Shown: positions 1 through 13,014, counted from the stretch's first letter. The stretch is 64,000 nucleotides of DNA from Halomonas sp. NO4 (GCF_010994375.1 NZ_WHMA01000004.1:163217-227216), one strand, 5' to 3'. Made by a program: numbers and translations. The notes: generated from the sequence alone by a model not told the origin.

Positions 1-3101
<3,101 letters not shown>

Positions 3102-3124
3102 GGCGGACTCGGGGGATGGGTGGT

Positions 3125-3775
3125 TCAAAACAATGCCAGCTGGCGCCTGACCGGACCAAAAGAGCGACGGTGCTCGGCCAGCGGCCCCAGGCGCACCAGG
3201 GCGGCCAAGTGCTCAGGCGTCGGATAGCCCTTGTGGCGGGCGAAGCCGTAGTCGGGATGTCGGCTATCCAGCGCCACCATCTGGGCGTCGCGGGCTACCT
3301 TGGCGAGAATCGAGGCTGCGGCGATGGCCGGATGGCGGGCATCGCCCTTGACCACCGCCTGGCCGGGGACATGATGCCCGGGCAGCCGATTGCCGTCCAC
3401 CAGCAGGTATTCGGCGGCCGGCGACAGGGCATCGATGGCGCGGCGCATGGCCAGGTGGGTGGCGTGGTAGATGTTGAGGTCGTCGATCTCGGCGGGCGTG
3501 GCCTCGCCCACGGCGAAGGCGAGCGCTCGCTCGCGGATCTCGGCGTCCAGCGCTTCGCGGCGCCGCGCCGAGAGCGCCTTGGAGTCGGTCAGCCCCTGAA
3601 TGGGCCGCACCGGGTCGAGGATCACCGCTGCCGCCACCACGCTGCCTACCAGGGGGCCGCGGCCCACCTCGTCGACGCCGGCCAGCCGCTCGCCCCGATA
3701 GTCGACCACCAGCGGCGGCAGCCCGGTCGCCCCTTTCTCTCTCCCTTGCTCTCTCCCTTGCTCTCTCCCCTTCAC
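3125..3775 (-). CDS. rnhB: Ribonuclease HII
   Basis: Cleaves RNA in RNA/DNA hybrids and at single ribonucleotides in DNA. The 216 residues include DEVGRG (D35, E36), DSKAL and [20 protein letters not shown], the family signatures. GTG at 3775 is chosen because it overlaps the lpxB stop as GTGA and has a strong AGGAGG seven bases upstream. This start adds an odd tail, [15 protein letters not shown], encoded by a 12-bp tandem repeat and absent from typical RNase HII. An internal GTG at codon 23 would give the usual length but lacks a ribosome site. The function is secure; the start is less so. Confidence 0.93.
   Translation of the reverse strand: MKGREQGREQGREKGATGLPPLVVDYRGERLAGVDEVGRGPLVGSVVAAAVILDPVRPIQGLTDSKALSARRREALDAEIRERALAFAVGEATPAEIDDLNIYHATHLAMRRAIDALSPAAEYLLVDGNRLPGHHVPGQAVVKGDARHPAIAAASILAKVARDAQMVALDSRHPDYGFARHKGYPTPEHLAALVRLGPLAEHRRSFGPVRRQLALF
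3735..3770. repeat. 12-bp tandem repeat at the 5' end of rnhB
   Basis: On the minus strand the unit GGGAGAGAGCAA occurs twice and a third partial copy follows directly. The 12-bp period keeps the reading frame and encodes the repeated G-R-E-Q at residues 3-14 of RnhB. Slippage here would add or remove four residues without breaking the frame. Confidence 0.8.
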
Positions 3776-4974
3776 GATGTCACCTCCTCGATCCCCTCGG
3801 GGGTGACACTGGCCGGCAGAGGGCGCCCCTCCACCAGTGCCTCGATGGCCTCGCAGGCGCGGCGGCTGGCATCGCGCTGCAGCGTCGCGTGCATCTCGGC
3901 GAAGCGCGCTTCCAGGGCGGCGCGCTCCGCACTGTCGTCGAGCAGGGCGGCGAGCCGCGCAGTGATCGCCTCGACGCTGGCAGCGTCCTGAATCAGCTCC
4001 GGCACCAGCGTCTCGCGGGCGATCAGGTTGGGCAGCGAGATCCACTCGGTCTTGACCAGTCGCCGGGCCAGCCAGTGGGTGGCCGGGGCCATGCGGTAGG
4101 CCACCAGCATGGGACGGTGGCAAAGCATCGCCTCCAGCGCCGCCGTGCCCGAGGTGAGCAGGACCATGTCGCTTGCCACCATGGCCTCGTGGGCCTGACC
4201 GTCGCGCAGGGTCACGCGCCCGCCCAGGTCGGGGTGGCTGGCCAATAGGGCATCCAGCTCCTCCCGGCGCTGCGGCGTGGCCGCCGGAATCACCACCTGC
4301 AGCGCGGGGCGCTGACGACACAGCCTGGCGGCCACCTCGAGGAAAGCCGCGCCCATGAAGCGAATCTCGCTGGCCCGCGAGCCGGGCAGCACGGCCAGCA
4401 CCTCGGCGTCGCGAGGCAGCGCCAGGGCGGCACGCGCCGCCGCGCGGTCGTTCTCCAGGGGCAGCTCGTCGGCCAGCGGGTGACCCACAAAGGCCACCGG
4501 TACGCGATGTCGCGCATAGAAGGCCGCCTCGAAGGGCAGGAAGGTGAGCATGGCATCCACGGCGCGGGCGATGCTCTTGACCCGTCCCTGGCGCCAGGCC
4601 CACACGGAGGGGCTGACGTAGTGAGCGGTGGGGATGCCGGCTTCGCGCAGTTGGCGCTCCAGACCCAGGTTGAAGTCCGGGGCATCGATACCGACCATGA
4701 TATCGGGCTGCCAGGCCAGGGCGTCGCGGCGCAGGGTGCGGCGCACTCCGATGAGGCGCGGCAGGTGCCTGAGCACCTCCACCAGCCCCATCACCGAGAG
4801 CGTTTCCAGCGGAAAGCGGCTGTCGATGCCTTCCGCGAGCATGCGCTCCCCGCCGATGCCGCGGAATTCGACCGCGGGATGGCGCGTCTTGAGCGTCCGC
4901 ATCAGCCCGGCGCCGAGACGATCGCCGGAGAGCTCACCGGCGACCAGGTAGACCTTGAGCGGCGTGCCGGCCAT
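3772..4974 (-). CDS. lpxB: Lipid-A-disaccharide synthase
   Basis: Joins UDP-2,3-diacylglucosamine and lipid X to form the beta-1,6 disaccharide of lipid A at the inner membrane face (GT19 family). The 400 residues open with [18 protein letters not shown]. They include [33 protein letters not shown] and PGSRASEI, all typical of LpxB. ATG at 4974 lies two bases after the lpxA stop, so translation is probably coupled. The gene overlaps the rnhB start. It is the normal third gene of lpxD-fabZ-lpxA-lpxB. Confidence 0.97.
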   Translation of the reverse strand: MAGTPLKVYLVAGELSGDRLGAGLMRTLKTRHPAVEFRGIGGERMLAEGIDSRFPLETLSVMGLVEVLRHLPRLIGVRRTLRRDALAWQPDIMVGIDAPDFNLGLERQLREAGIPTAHYVSPSVWAWRQGRVKSIARAVDAMLTFLPFEAAFYARHRVPVAFVGHPLADELPLENDRAAARAALALPRDAEVLAVLPGSRASEIRFMGAAFLEVAARLCRQRPALQVVIPAATPQRREELDALLASHPDLGGRVTLRDGQAHEAMVASDMVLLTSGTAALEAMLCHRPMLVAYRMAPATHWLARRLVKTEWISLPNLIARETLVPELIQDAASVEAITARLAALLDDSAERAALEARFAEMHATLQRDASRRACEAIEALVEGRPLPASVTPEGIEEVTS

Positions 4975-4976
4975 GG

Positions 4977-5744
4977 TCAGCGCACGATGCCGCGGGTCGA
5001 TATCTCGATGGAGGCGGCGAAGGTCTCGGTCTCGGGCAGCCGGTAGCGCGAGCGAATCTCGGTGAGCGCCTGCTCCACGGTGAGCCCCTGGCGATAGACC
5101 AGCTTGTAGGCCTCGACCAGGGCACGGGTCGCCTCCTTGGAGAAGCCGCGCCGCTTGAGCCCCACCAGGTTGAGGCCGTGGGGCTGGGCCGGATTGCCGT
5201 TGATCATCACGTAGGAGGGAGTGTCCTTGGTGATGATCGAGCCGCCGCCGGCCATGGCATGGGTGCCGAAGTGGCAGAACTGGTGCACCGCGGAGAGGCC
5301 GCCCAGGATCGCGAAATCACCGAGGGTGACATGGCCGGCCAGTGTAGCCTGGTTGGCCAGGATGCAGTCGTTGCCGATCACGCAGTCGTGGCCCACGTGG
5401 ACATAGGCCATGAAGAGGTTGCGCGAGCCGATGGTGGTCTCGCCGCGGTCCTGGGCAGTGCCGCGATGCAGGGTCACCCCCTCGCGGATGACGTTGTCGT
5501 CGCCCATTACCAGGCGGGTCGGCTCGCCGGCGTACTTCTTGTCCTGGCAGTCCTCGCCCACGGAGGCGAACTGGAAGATACGGGTGCGCGCCCCCAGCAC
5601 GGTGGGTCCCTTGATCACCACGTGCGGACCGATGCGCGAGTCGGGCCCGACCGCGACGTCGGGCCCGATCACCGTGAAGGGCCCGACCTCGACGTTCTCG
5701 GCCAGTCGAGCCCCGGGATCGACGATGGCAGTGGGATGAATCAA
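4977..5744 (-). CDS. lpxA: UDP-N-acetylglucosamine acyltransferase
   Basis: First step of lipid A synthesis: moves a 3-hydroxyacyl chain from ACP to UDP-GlcNAc. The 255 residues form the left-handed beta-helix hexapeptide repeat, with the catalytic histidine in VHVGHDC and the AVHQFC segment. The start is TTG at 5744 (L-I-H-P-T-A-I-V). It overlaps the fabZ stop as TTGA, and GAGAGG lies eight bases upstream. No ATG fits, since the next in-frame one is well inside the helix. Aligning to E. coli by HQFC places glycine at the position of the acyl-length ruler G173. Confidence 0.95.
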   Translation of the reverse strand: MIHPTAIVDPGARLAENVEVGPFTVIGPDVAVGPDSRIGPHVVIKGPTVLGARTRIFQFASVGEDCQDKKYAGEPTRLVMGDDNVIREGVTLHRGTAQDRGETTIGSRNLFMAYVHVGHDCVIGNDCILANQATLAGHVTLGDFAILGGLSAVHQFCHFGTHAMAGGGSIITKDTPSYVMINGNPAQPHGLNLVGLKRRGFSKEATRALVEAYKLVYRQGLTVEQALTEIRSRYRLPETETFAASIEISTRGIVR

Positions 5745-6184
5745 GCGACTTTCCTCTCGGCACAGATGATGTCGGCCTCGCAGGCCAGCTCCCCGTCCAC
5801 GGTAGCACGACAAGCGAACTTCCAGATGCCGCGCTTCTCACGTTCGACCTTCGCTTCCAGCACCAGGCGGTCGCCGGGCATCACCGGGCGCTTGAAGCGG
5901 ACGTTGTCGCTGCCCACCAGGTAGTAGACATAGCCGTCGGCGGGCAGCTTGTTGACGGTCTTGAAACCGAGGATACCGCACGCCTGGGCCAGGGCCTCGA
6001 TCACCAGCACGCCGGGCATGATGGGGTGGTGCGGAAAGTGACCGTTGAAGAACGGCTCGTTGATGCTGACGTGCTTGTAGGCAACGATGGATTCGCCGAG
6101 TGCCAGCTCCGTGACCCGATCCACCAGCAGAAAGGGGTAGCGGTGCGGCAGGTACTCACGAATCTCGTTGATGTCCATTACCAT
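5741..6184 (-). CDS. fabZ: 3-hydroxyacyl-ACP dehydratase FabZ
   Basis: Dehydrates 3-hydroxyacyl-ACP in type II fatty acid elongation, drawing on the same pool used by LpxA and LpxD. The 147 residues contain the hot-dog-fold signature [12 protein letters not shown] (catalytic His), [21 protein letters not shown] (catalytic Glu) and [12 protein letters not shown] at 6184 is preferred over 6178 because AGAGG sits eight bases before it. The 3' end overlaps the TTG start of lpxA. A promoter candidate lies at the end of lpxD, about 115 bases upstream. Confidence 0.96.
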   Translation of the reverse strand: MVMDINEIREYLPHRYPFLLVDRVTELALGESIVAYKHVSINEPFFNGHFPHHPIMPGVLVIEALAQACGILGFKTVNKLPADGYVYYLVGSDNVRFKRPVMPGDRLVLEAKVEREKRGIWKFACRATVDGELACEADIICAERKVA

Positions 6185-6300
6185 CGTAGCGACCTCTGAA
6201 ATGTAGGGGTGAGGCCGGCGGCCGCGGTGGCGTTGCCGGCTTCCCGAGGGCCCCGCCTTTCCGGCGGACAGCACCGGGGCCCGGGGCAGACGGGCGAAGG

Positions 6301-6328
6301 ATTATAGCGTCGCCAAGGCGGCACTCAA
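6301..6328 (-). promoter_or_regulatory. Sigma70-type promoter for fabZ-lpxA-lpxB-rnhB-dnaE
   Basis: On the minus strand, TTGAGT (6328-6323) and a perfect TATAAT (6306-6301) are separated by 16 bases. The -35 box covers the lpxD stop codon. The start site would be near 6294, leaving a GC-rich leader of about 110 bases before fabZ. Seen in sequence only; no expression evidence. Confidence 0.55.
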
Positions 6329-7365
6329 GCGTTGCGGTCACGCTTCTCGAGGCGGGCCAGGCGCCGAGCGATGTCGTCGAGCTGCTTGAAGCGCACGGCG
6401 TTCTTGCGCCACTGGGCATTGGGCATGGCCCCGGTGCCGGAGGAGTAGATGCCCGGCTCGTCGATGGAGTTGGTGACCAGGCTCATGCCGGTGACATGAA
6501 CCCCGTCGCAGATGGTGAGGTGGCCGGAGAGCCCCACGCCACCGCCCAGCATGCAGTGCTTGCCGACCCGCGTGGAGCCGGCAATGCCCACGCAGCCGGC
6601 CAGGGCGCTATGATCGCCGATGCGCACGTTGTGGGCGATCTGCACCTGGCTGTCGATCTTGACGCCGCTGCCGATCACGGTGTCGTCGAGCGCCCCGCGA
6701 TCGATGCTCGAGCAGCTGCCCACCTCGACGTCATCACCCAGCACCACGCCGCCGAGCTGGGCAATCTTGTGCCAGCGCGCCCCGTCGTGGGCGAAACCGA
6801 AGCCGTCGCCGCCGATCACGCAGCCGCTGTGCAGGATGGCGCGCGCGCCGATCACCGCGCCACGGCACACGGTGACATTGGCATGCAGCCGGGAGCCGGC
6901 CCCGATACGCGCCCCGGCCTCCACCACGCAACCGGGCCCGACCACCACCTCGTCGTCGAGGATCACACCGCTTTCGACCACCGCATGGGGACCGACCTCG
7001 ACGCGCTCGCCCAGCTGGGCATCGTCAGCCACCACGGCGGCGGGATGAATCCCACCGGTCGGGCGCGCCAGGAAGGGGTCGAACAGTTGCGAGAGCTGCG
7101 CGTAGCCCAGGTAGGGATTGTCCAGCACCAGCCGGGGCACGGGACAGGCCTCGGCGTGCTCGGGCTGGATCAGCACCGCCGCCGCCCGGGTGGCGGCGAG
7201 GTCCTTGAGGTAGGCGGCATTCGCGAGGAAGGCGACGTGCTCGGGACCGGCGTCCTTCAAGGTAGCCAGCCCGCTCACCCGTCGTGCACCGTCCCCCTGA
7301 AGGCGCGCGCCGAGGCGTTCGGCGAGCACATCCAGGGTGAAGCACGGAGAGTCGGTTGGAGTCAT
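6325..7365 (-). CDS. lpxD: UDP-3-O-(3-hydroxyacyl)glucosamine N-acyltransferase
   Basis: Third lipid A step, adding the N-linked 3-hydroxyacyl chain. The 346 residues have an N-terminal uridine-binding domain (FTLDVLAERLG...), then hexapeptide repeats with GDGFGFAHDG and QIAHNVRIG (catalytic His), and a C-terminal helix ending RLARLEKRDRNA. ATG at 7365 gives the standard length; an upstream TTG at 7407 would add 14 atypical residues. It lies 44 bases downstream of skp, in the usual bamA-skp-lpxD-fabZ order. Confidence 0.96.
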   Translation of the reverse strand: MTPTDSPCFTLDVLAERLGARLQGDGARRVSGLATLKDAGPEHVAFLANAAYLKDLAATRAAAVLIQPEHAEACPVPRLVLDNPYLGYAQLSQLFDPFLARPTGGIHPAAVVADDAQLGERVEVGPHAVVESGVILDDEVVVGPGCVVEAGARIGAGSRLHANVTVCRGAVIGARAILHSGCVIGGDGFGFAHDGARWHKIAQLGGVVLGDDVEVGSCSSIDRGALDDTVIGSGVKIDSQVQIAHNVRIGDHSALAGCVGIAGSTRVGKHCMLGGGVGLSGHLTICDGVHVTGMSLVTNSIDEPGIYSSGTGAMPNAQWRKNAVRFKQLDDIARRLARLEKRDRNA

Positions 7366-7409
7366 GGGGGCCTGGGGGAAGCAAGGGGCGACGCACGGCG
7401 TCGCCAAAA

Positions 7410-7916
7410 TCAGTAGAGCGTGTTGAGAATCTCGGTCACTTCCGAGGTGAGATCGGGCAGGTCGACCTCGGAGTGCAACACGCCCTGGGGCTCCACCAGC
7501 ACCTCGACACTGTGGCGAGTGATCACCTGGTCCACGGCCTGCTGCAGCTTGGGCTCCGCCTCCTGCAGGAACTGCTGTTCGGCCTGCTGCTGGGCCTGCA
7601 TGATCTCACCACGCAGCTGCTCGAAGCGGCTGCCCTTCTGCTGGAACTCCTGGACCAGCGCCTGGCGTTCGCTCTCCGCCATGCTGTCCCCCTCCTGCTG
7701 CAGACGCTGCTGCAGCTGCGAAAGCTCCTGTCCCAGCGACTCGGCTTCCTGCTGCTGGCCGCCGATCCGGCTTTCGAGATCGCCCATGGAGCGCTGCGCG
7801 GCGTTCGACTCCATCAGGGCGGTGCGCCAGTCCAGCAGGGCCACCTCGGCGGCCTGGGCCGCGAGCGGTAGGCTGCTGAGCAGGCCAAGGCAGAGGGCGG
7901 CGGTCACGTTGCGCAT
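7410..7916 (-). CDS. skp: Periplasmic chaperone Skp/OmpH
   Basis: Trimeric jellyfish-shaped chaperone that carries unfolded outer-membrane proteins to the BAM complex. It has 168 residues with a signal peptide (MRNVTAALCLGLLSSLPLAAQA, cleavage before AEV). VALLDWRTALMESNAAQ follows, then long Gln/Glu-rich helices at about residues 45-120 (the coiled-coil tentacles), and a C-terminal segment typical of OmpH proteins. ATG at 7916 has GAGGAAA upstream. It starts 24 bases after bamA, its functional partner. Confidence 0.95.
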   Translation of the reverse strand: MRNVTAALCLGLLSSLPLAAQAAEVALLDWRTALMESNAAQRSMGDLESRIGGQQQEAESLGQELSQLQQRLQQEGDSMAESERQALVQEFQQKGSRFEQLRGEIMQAQQQAEQQFLQEAEPKLQQAVDQVITRHSVEVLVEPQGVLHSEVDLPDLTSEVTEILNTLY

Positions 7917-7940
7917 AAGGGTTTCCTCGAAGAAAGGCGG

Positions 7941-10280
7941 TCAGAAGGTCTGGCCCAGCGAGAACTGGAACACCTGGGTATCGTCGCCGCTCTCGTCGTT
8001 GAGCGGCTCGGCCACGCTGAAGGTCAGCGGCCCCACCGGGGTCAGCCAGGAGAGTCCCACACCGGCACTGTAGCGCAGCTCGCCGAAGTCGACCCCCGAT
8101 GAGCAATCCGAACTGCCGCTTTGAATGGGGTAGCACTCCGTCAGGAAGGTGTTGCCGGCATCCAGGAAGAACCCGGTCTGCAGCGAGCGCTGATCCTCCA
8201 CGAAGGGCAGCGGGAAGAGCAGCTCGGCGCTGCCCTCCACCAGCACGTTGCCCCCCAGGGTACGGTCGCGGGTCGCGCCTTCGGGCGGCGTGGTGGGCTG
8301 CCCCAGGGTGTTGCCGGTGAAGCCACGCACCGAGCCGAGCCCGCCGGCGTAGAAGTTCTCGTAGAACGGATAAGGGTCGTTGCCGATGCTGTCGGCGTAG
8401 CCCAGGGTGGTGCCGAACTTCAGCGCCCAGGTCTGCTCCTCGTTGAGCGGGAAGAGCTGCTGGGCCCGGGCGCGCAGCTTGTAGTAGTCGGCGTCGCTGC
8501 CCGGCGCCGCCGTTTCCAGCGAGACGCGCTGGTAGTTGCCGGCGGTGGGCATGATGCCGCGGTTGAGGTCGTTGCGCGTCCAGCTGGCGGTGAGCTTGAG
8601 GCTCTGGGCATCGGCGCTCTGGTCATCGACGTACCTGCGAATCTCCTGAGCGGTATCGCTGTAGGTCTTGATCGTCAGGTCCTCGACGCCGACCCCGAAG
8701 TTGAGACGCGACAGCTCGCTGACCGGATAGCCGAAGTTGATGCCGCCACCATAGGCATCGGTGGAGTAGGTGGAGATGTCGGAGTCCTCGTAGTCGGTCT
8801 CGCGGTAGTAGAGGTTGTAGCCGCGCGAGATGCCGTCGAGGGTCCAGTAGGGGTCGGTGAAGCCGAAGTTGAGATTGGTGAAGGTGTCGCTGCGCTGGGC
8901 ACCCACGTTGACGCGGTTGCCCGTGCCGAGGAAGTTGTTCTGCGACAGGGCCGCGCCGTAGATGACGCCGGCACTCTGGGAGTAGCCGATACTCGCCGAG
9001 ATGGACCCCGAGGGCTGCTCCTCCACCGAATAGGTGACGTCAAGCATGTCGGGCTCACCGGGCACCGGCTGGGTCTCGACTTCCACCTGGCGGAAGAAGC
9101 CGAGCCGCTCGAGGCGCTGACGCGACTGGCTGATCGATTCGGTGGAGGCCGGCGCCCCCTCCATCTGGATCATCTCGCGTCGCAGCACCTCGTCCTGGGT
9201 GGTGGTGTTGCCGACGAACTCGATACGCCGCACGTAGGCACGGCGACCCGGCTCGACCCGGAAGACCAGATCCACAGTGCTGGCATCGCCACCCGGCTCG
9301 GGCACGCCCTCGACGTTGGCGAAGGCGAAACCCTCGGCGCCCAGGCGCGAACGCAGCGCCTCGGTGGAGGCGGTGACGTCGCTGCGCGAGAAGATCTCGC
9401 CGCGCTCCACGGTGAGCAGGTCGCGCGCCTCGCTCTCGCTGATGTGCAGATCCCCCTGGAAGCGGATGTCACCCAGGCGGTACTGGCTTCCCTCGGCGAC
9501 GTTGACGGTGACGAAGATCTGCGACTTGTCGGGACTGATCGAGACCTGGGTGGAGTCGATGCTGAAATTGACGTAGCCGCGGTCGAGATAGTAGGAGCGC
9601 AGCCGCTCCAGGTCGCCGGCCAAGGCCTCGCGGGAGTACTCGTCGCTGGAGAACCAGCCGAACAGCCAGCCCGGCCTGTCTTCGAGCTCGAAGACCTCGC
9701 GGAGCGTCTCGTCGTCGAAGTCGCGATTGCCCACGATGTTGATCTGGCGGATCTTGGCGACCTCGCCCTCGTCGATGTCGATATCGACCTGCACCCGTCC
9801 CTCGTCGATCTCGCGCACCTGGGCATCGATGCGGGCACTGTAGCGGCCCTGTGCCTGGTAGACGCCCTCCAGCTCGCGCTGGATCTCCTCCAGGGTGGAG
9901 AGCTGCAGCACCTGCCCTTCGGCGAGGCCCGCCTCACGCAGGCCCTGGCGCAGCTGCTCGTCCTCGATCTGGCGATTGCCGCTGATGTTCAGCCGCGAGA
10001 TGGTGGGACGCTCGACCACCTGGATGACCAGCACATCACCCTCGCGAGCGAGCTGGATGTCCTCGAACAGGCCGGTCTCGAAGAGGCGACGGGCCGCCTC
10101 GGCCAGTTCCCGCTCATCGACCCGGTCACTGGCACTGACAGGGAAAGCGTTGAAGACGGAGTCCGGTGAAACGCGCTGCAGGCCCTCCACCCGGATATCG
10201 GAAACTTCGAAGGATTGGGCCAGCGCGGCCTGCGCACCGGCCAGCAGCAGTGCCGCCAGTCCAAGGTTCTTGATGTTCAT
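7941..10280 (-). CDS. bamA: Outer membrane protein assembly factor BamA
   Basis: Core of the BAM complex that inserts beta-barrels into the outer membrane. It has 779 residues: a signal peptide ending ALA, five POTRA domains at about 20-420 starting FEVSDIRVEGLQRVSPDSVF, then a 16-strand barrel. SVRGF, the conserved loop-6 motif, is present, and the protein ends in Phe (FSLGQTF) as outer-membrane barrels do. The start at 10280 is chosen by the signal peptide; its Shine-Dalgarno is weak. A good promoter lies 49 bases upstream, between rseP and bamA. Confidence 0.97.
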   Translation of the reverse strand: MNIKNLGLAALLLAGAQAALAQSFEVSDIRVEGLQRVSPDSVFNAFPVSASDRVDERELAEAARRLFETGLFEDIQLAREGDVLVIQVVERPTISRLNISGNRQIEDEQLRQGLREAGLAEGQVLQLSTLEEIQRELEGVYQAQGRYSARIDAQVREIDEGRVQVDIDIDEGEVAKIRQINIVGNRDFDDETLREVFELEDRPGWLFGWFSSDEYSREALAGDLERLRSYYLDRGYVNFSIDSTQVSISPDKSQIFVTVNVAEGSQYRLGDIRFQGDLHISESEARDLLTVERGEIFSRSDVTASTEALRSRLGAEGFAFANVEGVPEPGGDASTVDLVFRVEPGRRAYVRRIEFVGNTTTQDEVLRREMIQMEGAPASTESISQSRQRLERLGFFRQVEVETQPVPGEPDMLDVTYSVEEQPSGSISASIGYSQSAGVIYGAALSQNNFLGTGNRVNVGAQRSDTFTNLNFGFTDPYWTLDGISRGYNLYYRETDYEDSDISTYSTDAYGGGINFGYPVSELSRLNFGVGVEDLTIKTYSDTAQEIRRYVDDQSADAQSLKLTASWTRNDLNRGIMPTAGNYQRVSLETAAPGSDADYYKLRARAQQLFPLNEEQTWALKFGTTLGYADSIGNDPYPFYENFYAGGLGSVRGFTGNTLGQPTTPPEGATRDRTLGGNVLVEGSAELLFPLPFVEDQRSLQTGFFLDAGNTFLTECYPIQSGSSDCSSGVDFGELRYSAGVGLSWLTPVGPLTFSVAEPLNDESGDDTQVFQFSLGQTF

Positions 10281-10328
10281 GCAGTCGCTTCGCTCGCGTT
10301 GTTCCGCCTGCCAGTCCAGAACAGGCAC

Positions 10329-10356
10329 CTTATACATTTGTGCGGGTGACTGACAA
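10329..10356 (-). promoter_or_regulatory. Promoter for bamA-skp-lpxD
   Basis: Minus strand TTGTCA (10356-10351), 16-base spacer, TATAAG (10334-10329), with a TG just before the -10. The start site would be near 10322, about 40 bases before the bamA ATG. It matches sigma70 well. The GGAAC-type sigma-E promoter known for E. coli bamA was not found in this gap. Confidence 0.65.
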
Positions 10357-10405
10357 GGTGGGCGTCGGCACCACCTCCCTGTGCCCCCGACGGGGGAGTC
10401 GCTCG

Positions 10406-11764
10406 CTACCAGAGCCGCATCAGATCGAAATAGAGCGCCATCACCATCAGGGTGATGACTAGTGCCAGGCCGATGCGCAGGCCCACGGCCTGGGTCCGTT
10501 CGGAGACCGGACGCCCGCGCAACACCTCGACGAAATAGTAAAGCAGGTGCCCGCCGTCGAGCACCGGAATGGGCAGCAGATTGAGCACGCCCAGGCTGAT
10601 CGACAGGTAAGCCAGGAAGCTGACGAAGCTTTCCAGGCCGCTGCGTGCCGTATCCCCGGCCACCTGGGCGATGGTGATGGGGCCCGACAGGTTCGATGGC
10701 GAGATCAGACCCACCAGCATCTTGCGAATCGCGTCCAGGGTCAACAGCGTCATCTCGCCGGTGCGACCCACGGCCTGGCCGACGGCGGCTACCGGGCCGT
10801 AGCGGATCTCGCGGCGGTACTCGGCGGGCCACTCCACCGGCTCCACGCCGGCGCCGACATAGCCGATCGTGGTGGCGCCTTCCACCTCCCGCGACCCGGG
10901 CGTGAGGCTCATCTCGCGACGCTCGCCGTCACGCGCCACCTCCAGAGCCAGGGTTTCGCCGGGGCTACCCCGCACGCGGTTCACGAAGTCCATCCAATCA
11001 CTCACCGGCTCGCCATTGACGGTGAGCACCTCGTCGCCCGGCTCGAGCCCCGCCCGGGCGGCTGCCTCGCCCTCCACCACCTGGCCGAGCACCGCGGGGA
11101 TGTCGGGCTGCCAGGGCACGATGCCCAAGGTGGTCAGCGGGCGCGGCGGGTCCTGGCGCACCAGGTAGTTCTCCACCGGCAGGCGATACTGGCGCGACTC
11201 GGCGGCGGGCTCGTCGCGCGCCTGCAGGCTGAGCTCGCCGCTGGCGCCGATCGCCGCCACCAGCTTGAGGTTGATCTCGTCCCAGGAGCGCACCTGCTCG
11301 CCGCGCACGGCGACGATTTCCTCGCCTCCGGAGAGCCCCGCGCGGGCCGCCGGCGACTCGGCGTCGACGCTGCCGATCACCGGGGCCACCGCCGTGGTCC
11401 CGGCCACGAACAGCGCCCAGTAGACGACGATGGCGAGCAGGAAGTTGGCCAGCGGGCCCGCCGCCACGATGGCGATGCGCTGCCACACCGACTTGCGGTT
11501 GAACGCCCGGTCGCGCTCCTCCGGCGGCACCGGTGCTTCGCGCTCGTCGAGCATCTTGACGTAGCCGCCGAGCGGAATGGCGGCCACCGCGAACTCCGTG
11601 CCGTGGCGGTCGTGACGCGACCAGATCGGCTTGCCGAAGCCCACCGAGAAGCGCAGCACCTTGACGCCGCAGCGCCGCGCCACCCAGAAGTGGCCAAACT
11701 CATGGAAGGTGATCAGCAGGCCCAGCACCACGATGACGGCCAGCACGTTCTGGATCAGGCCCAA
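10406..11764 (-). CDS. rseP: Site-2 intramembrane zinc metalloprotease RseP
   Basis: Cuts anti-sigma factor RseA inside the inner membrane after DegS, releasing sigma-E, and clears signal peptides. Its 452 residues show TM1 with HEFGH (about 21-25), two PDZ domains at about 115-310 (AARAGLSGGEEIVAV and AARAGLEPGDEVLTV), and NLLPIPVLDGG supplying the third zinc ligand. The start is TTG at 11764 with AGGAGA six bases upstream, which fits the E. coli N-terminus. It is placed 40 bases after dxr and upstream of bamA, as in most gammaproteobacteria. Confidence 0.95.
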   Translation of the reverse strand: MGLIQNVLAVIVVLGLLITFHEFGHFWVARRCGVKVLRFSVGFGKPIWSRHDRHGTEFAVAAIPLGGYVKMLDEREAPVPPEERDRAFNRKSVWQRIAIVAAGPLANFLLAIVVYWALFVAGTTAVAPVIGSVDAESPAARAGLSGGEEIVAVRGEQVRSWDEINLKLVAAIGASGELSLQARDEPAAESRQYRLPVENYLVRQDPPRPLTTLGIVPWQPDIPAVLGQVVEGEAAARAGLEPGDEVLTVNGEPVSDWMDFVNRVRGSPGETLALEVARDGERREMSLTPGSREVEGATTIGYVGAGVEPVEWPAEYRREIRYGPVAAVGQAVGRTGEMTLLTLDAIRKMLVGLISPSNLSGPITIAQVAGDTARSGLESFVSFLAYLSISLGVLNLLPIPVLDGGHLLYYFVEVLRGRPVSERTQAVGLRIGLALVITLMVMALYFDLMRLW

Positions 11765-11804
11765 GTCACTCTCCTCGCTCCGTTTGCCTCATGGCTCTTC
11801 GCCC

Positions 11805-13013
11805 TCATTCGCCGCCCAGCCGGCGCATCGCCCAGCGCCGGGCTCGGGCATCGGCCTCGAGCACCGTGCCCAGATCGTCGGCCGACTCCACCGCCAGCGC
11901 CTCGCAGGTGCGCGCCACCAACTCGCCGATGCCGGTGAAGGCCAGCCGCCCGGCCAGGAAAGCCTCCACCGCCACCTCGTTGGCGGCATTGAGCATCGCC
12001 GGCGCCGTACCGCCGGCGGCCATGGCCTCGCGCGCCAGGCGCAGGCAGGGAAAGGCCGTCTCGTCCGGCGCCTCGAAGTCGAGCCGCGCCACCTGGAAGA
12101 GGTCGAGTGCCTCGACGCCCGCCTCGATGCGTTCCGGCCAGGCCAGCCCGTAGGCGATCGGCGTGCGCATGTCGGGGTTGCCCAGCTGGGCGATCACCGA
12201 GCCGTCGCTGTAGGCGGCCATGGAGTGGATCACGCTCTGCGGATGCACCACCACCTGCACCTGCTCCGGGCGGGCATCGAAGAGCCAGCACGCCTCCACC
12301 AGTTCGAGCCCCTTGTTCATCAGCGTCGCGCTATCCACCGAGATCTTGCGACCCATGCTCCAGTTGGGGTGGGCGCAGGCCTGCTCCGGGGTGACCGCTG
12401 CCAGACGCTCGGGGCTCCAGCCCCGGAAGGGGCCGCCCGAGGCGGTCAGCAGCAGCTGGGTGACGCCGTGGCGCGCCAGCCCCCCGCGATGCTCCACGGG
12501 TAGACACTGGTAGATGGCGTTATGTTCGGAATCGATGGGCAACAGGGTGGCGCCGTGGCGTGCCACGGCGTCCATGAAGAGGGCGCCGGACATCACCAGC
12601 GCCTCCTTGTTGGCCAGCAGCACCCGCTTGCCCGCGCGCACCGCGGCCAGCGTGGGCAGCAGCCCCGCGGCACCGACGATGGATGCCATCACCACCTCGA
12701 CCTCGCCCGCCTCGGCCACCTCGACCAGTGCCTCGGTGCCGGCACGCACCTCGGTGGCCAGCCCCGCCTCCGCAAGCTGGGTGCGCAGCCAGGCGGCGTC
12801 TGCCTCGGCTGCGAGCACCGCCACCGCGGGACGGTGCACCCGGCACTGCGCCAGCAGCGCCTCGCGGGAACGGTGGGCGGTCAAGGCATGGACGCGATAG
12901 CGCTCGGGGTGACGGGCGATCACGTCCAGGGTACTGGTGCCGATGGAGCCGGTGGCCCCCAGCACCGTGACGGCCTGGCGGCGCGCGGGGGAAGGCTGGT
13001 GCGCATCGCTCAT
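11805..13013 (-). CDS. dxr: 1-deoxy-D-xylulose-5-phosphate reductoisomerase
   Basis: Converts DXP to MEP with NADPH, the committed step of non-mevalonate isoprenoid synthesis; the products feed UppS in the same cluster. The 402 residues have the Rossmann motif [16 protein letters not shown]. They also show [21 protein letters not shown] (metal ligands D, E), SASGGPFRG-type [32 protein letters not shown] and [18 protein letters not shown] at 13013 follows the cdsA stop by one base (TGA-C-ATG), implying translational coupling. Confidence 0.97.
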   Translation of the reverse strand: MSDAHQPSPARRQAVTVLGATGSIGTSTLDVIARHPERYRVHALTAHRSREALLAQCRVHRPAVAVLAAEADAAWLRTQLAEAGLATEVRAGTEALVEVAEAGEVEVVMASIVGAAGLLPTLAAVRAGKRVLLANKEALVMSGALFMDAVARHGATLLPIDSEHNAIYQCLPVEHRGGLARHGVTQLLLTASGGPFRGWSPERLAAVTPEQACAHPNWSMGRKISVDSATLMNKGLELVEACWLFDARPEQVQVVVHPQSVIHSMAAYSDGSVIAQLGNPDMRTPIAYGLAWPERIEAGVEALDLFQVARLDFEAPDETAFPCLRLAREAMAAGGTAPAMLNAANEVAVEAFLAGRLAFTGIGELVARTCEALAVESADDLGTVLEADARARRWAMRRLGGE

Positions 13014-13014
13014 G

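Noticed and set aside
3735-3770. Possible CRISPR-like repeat
   Set aside because: Direct 12-bp tandem units without spacers, inside a coding frame.
8121-10169. A 682-codon plus-strand frame
   Set aside because: Antisense shadow of bamA; the minus strand encodes a full BamA with signal peptide, POTRA domains and VRGF.
10383-10400. Terminator after rseP (CCCCCGTCGGGGG)
   Set aside because: Short stem with almost no loop and no U-tract; not supported as a terminator.
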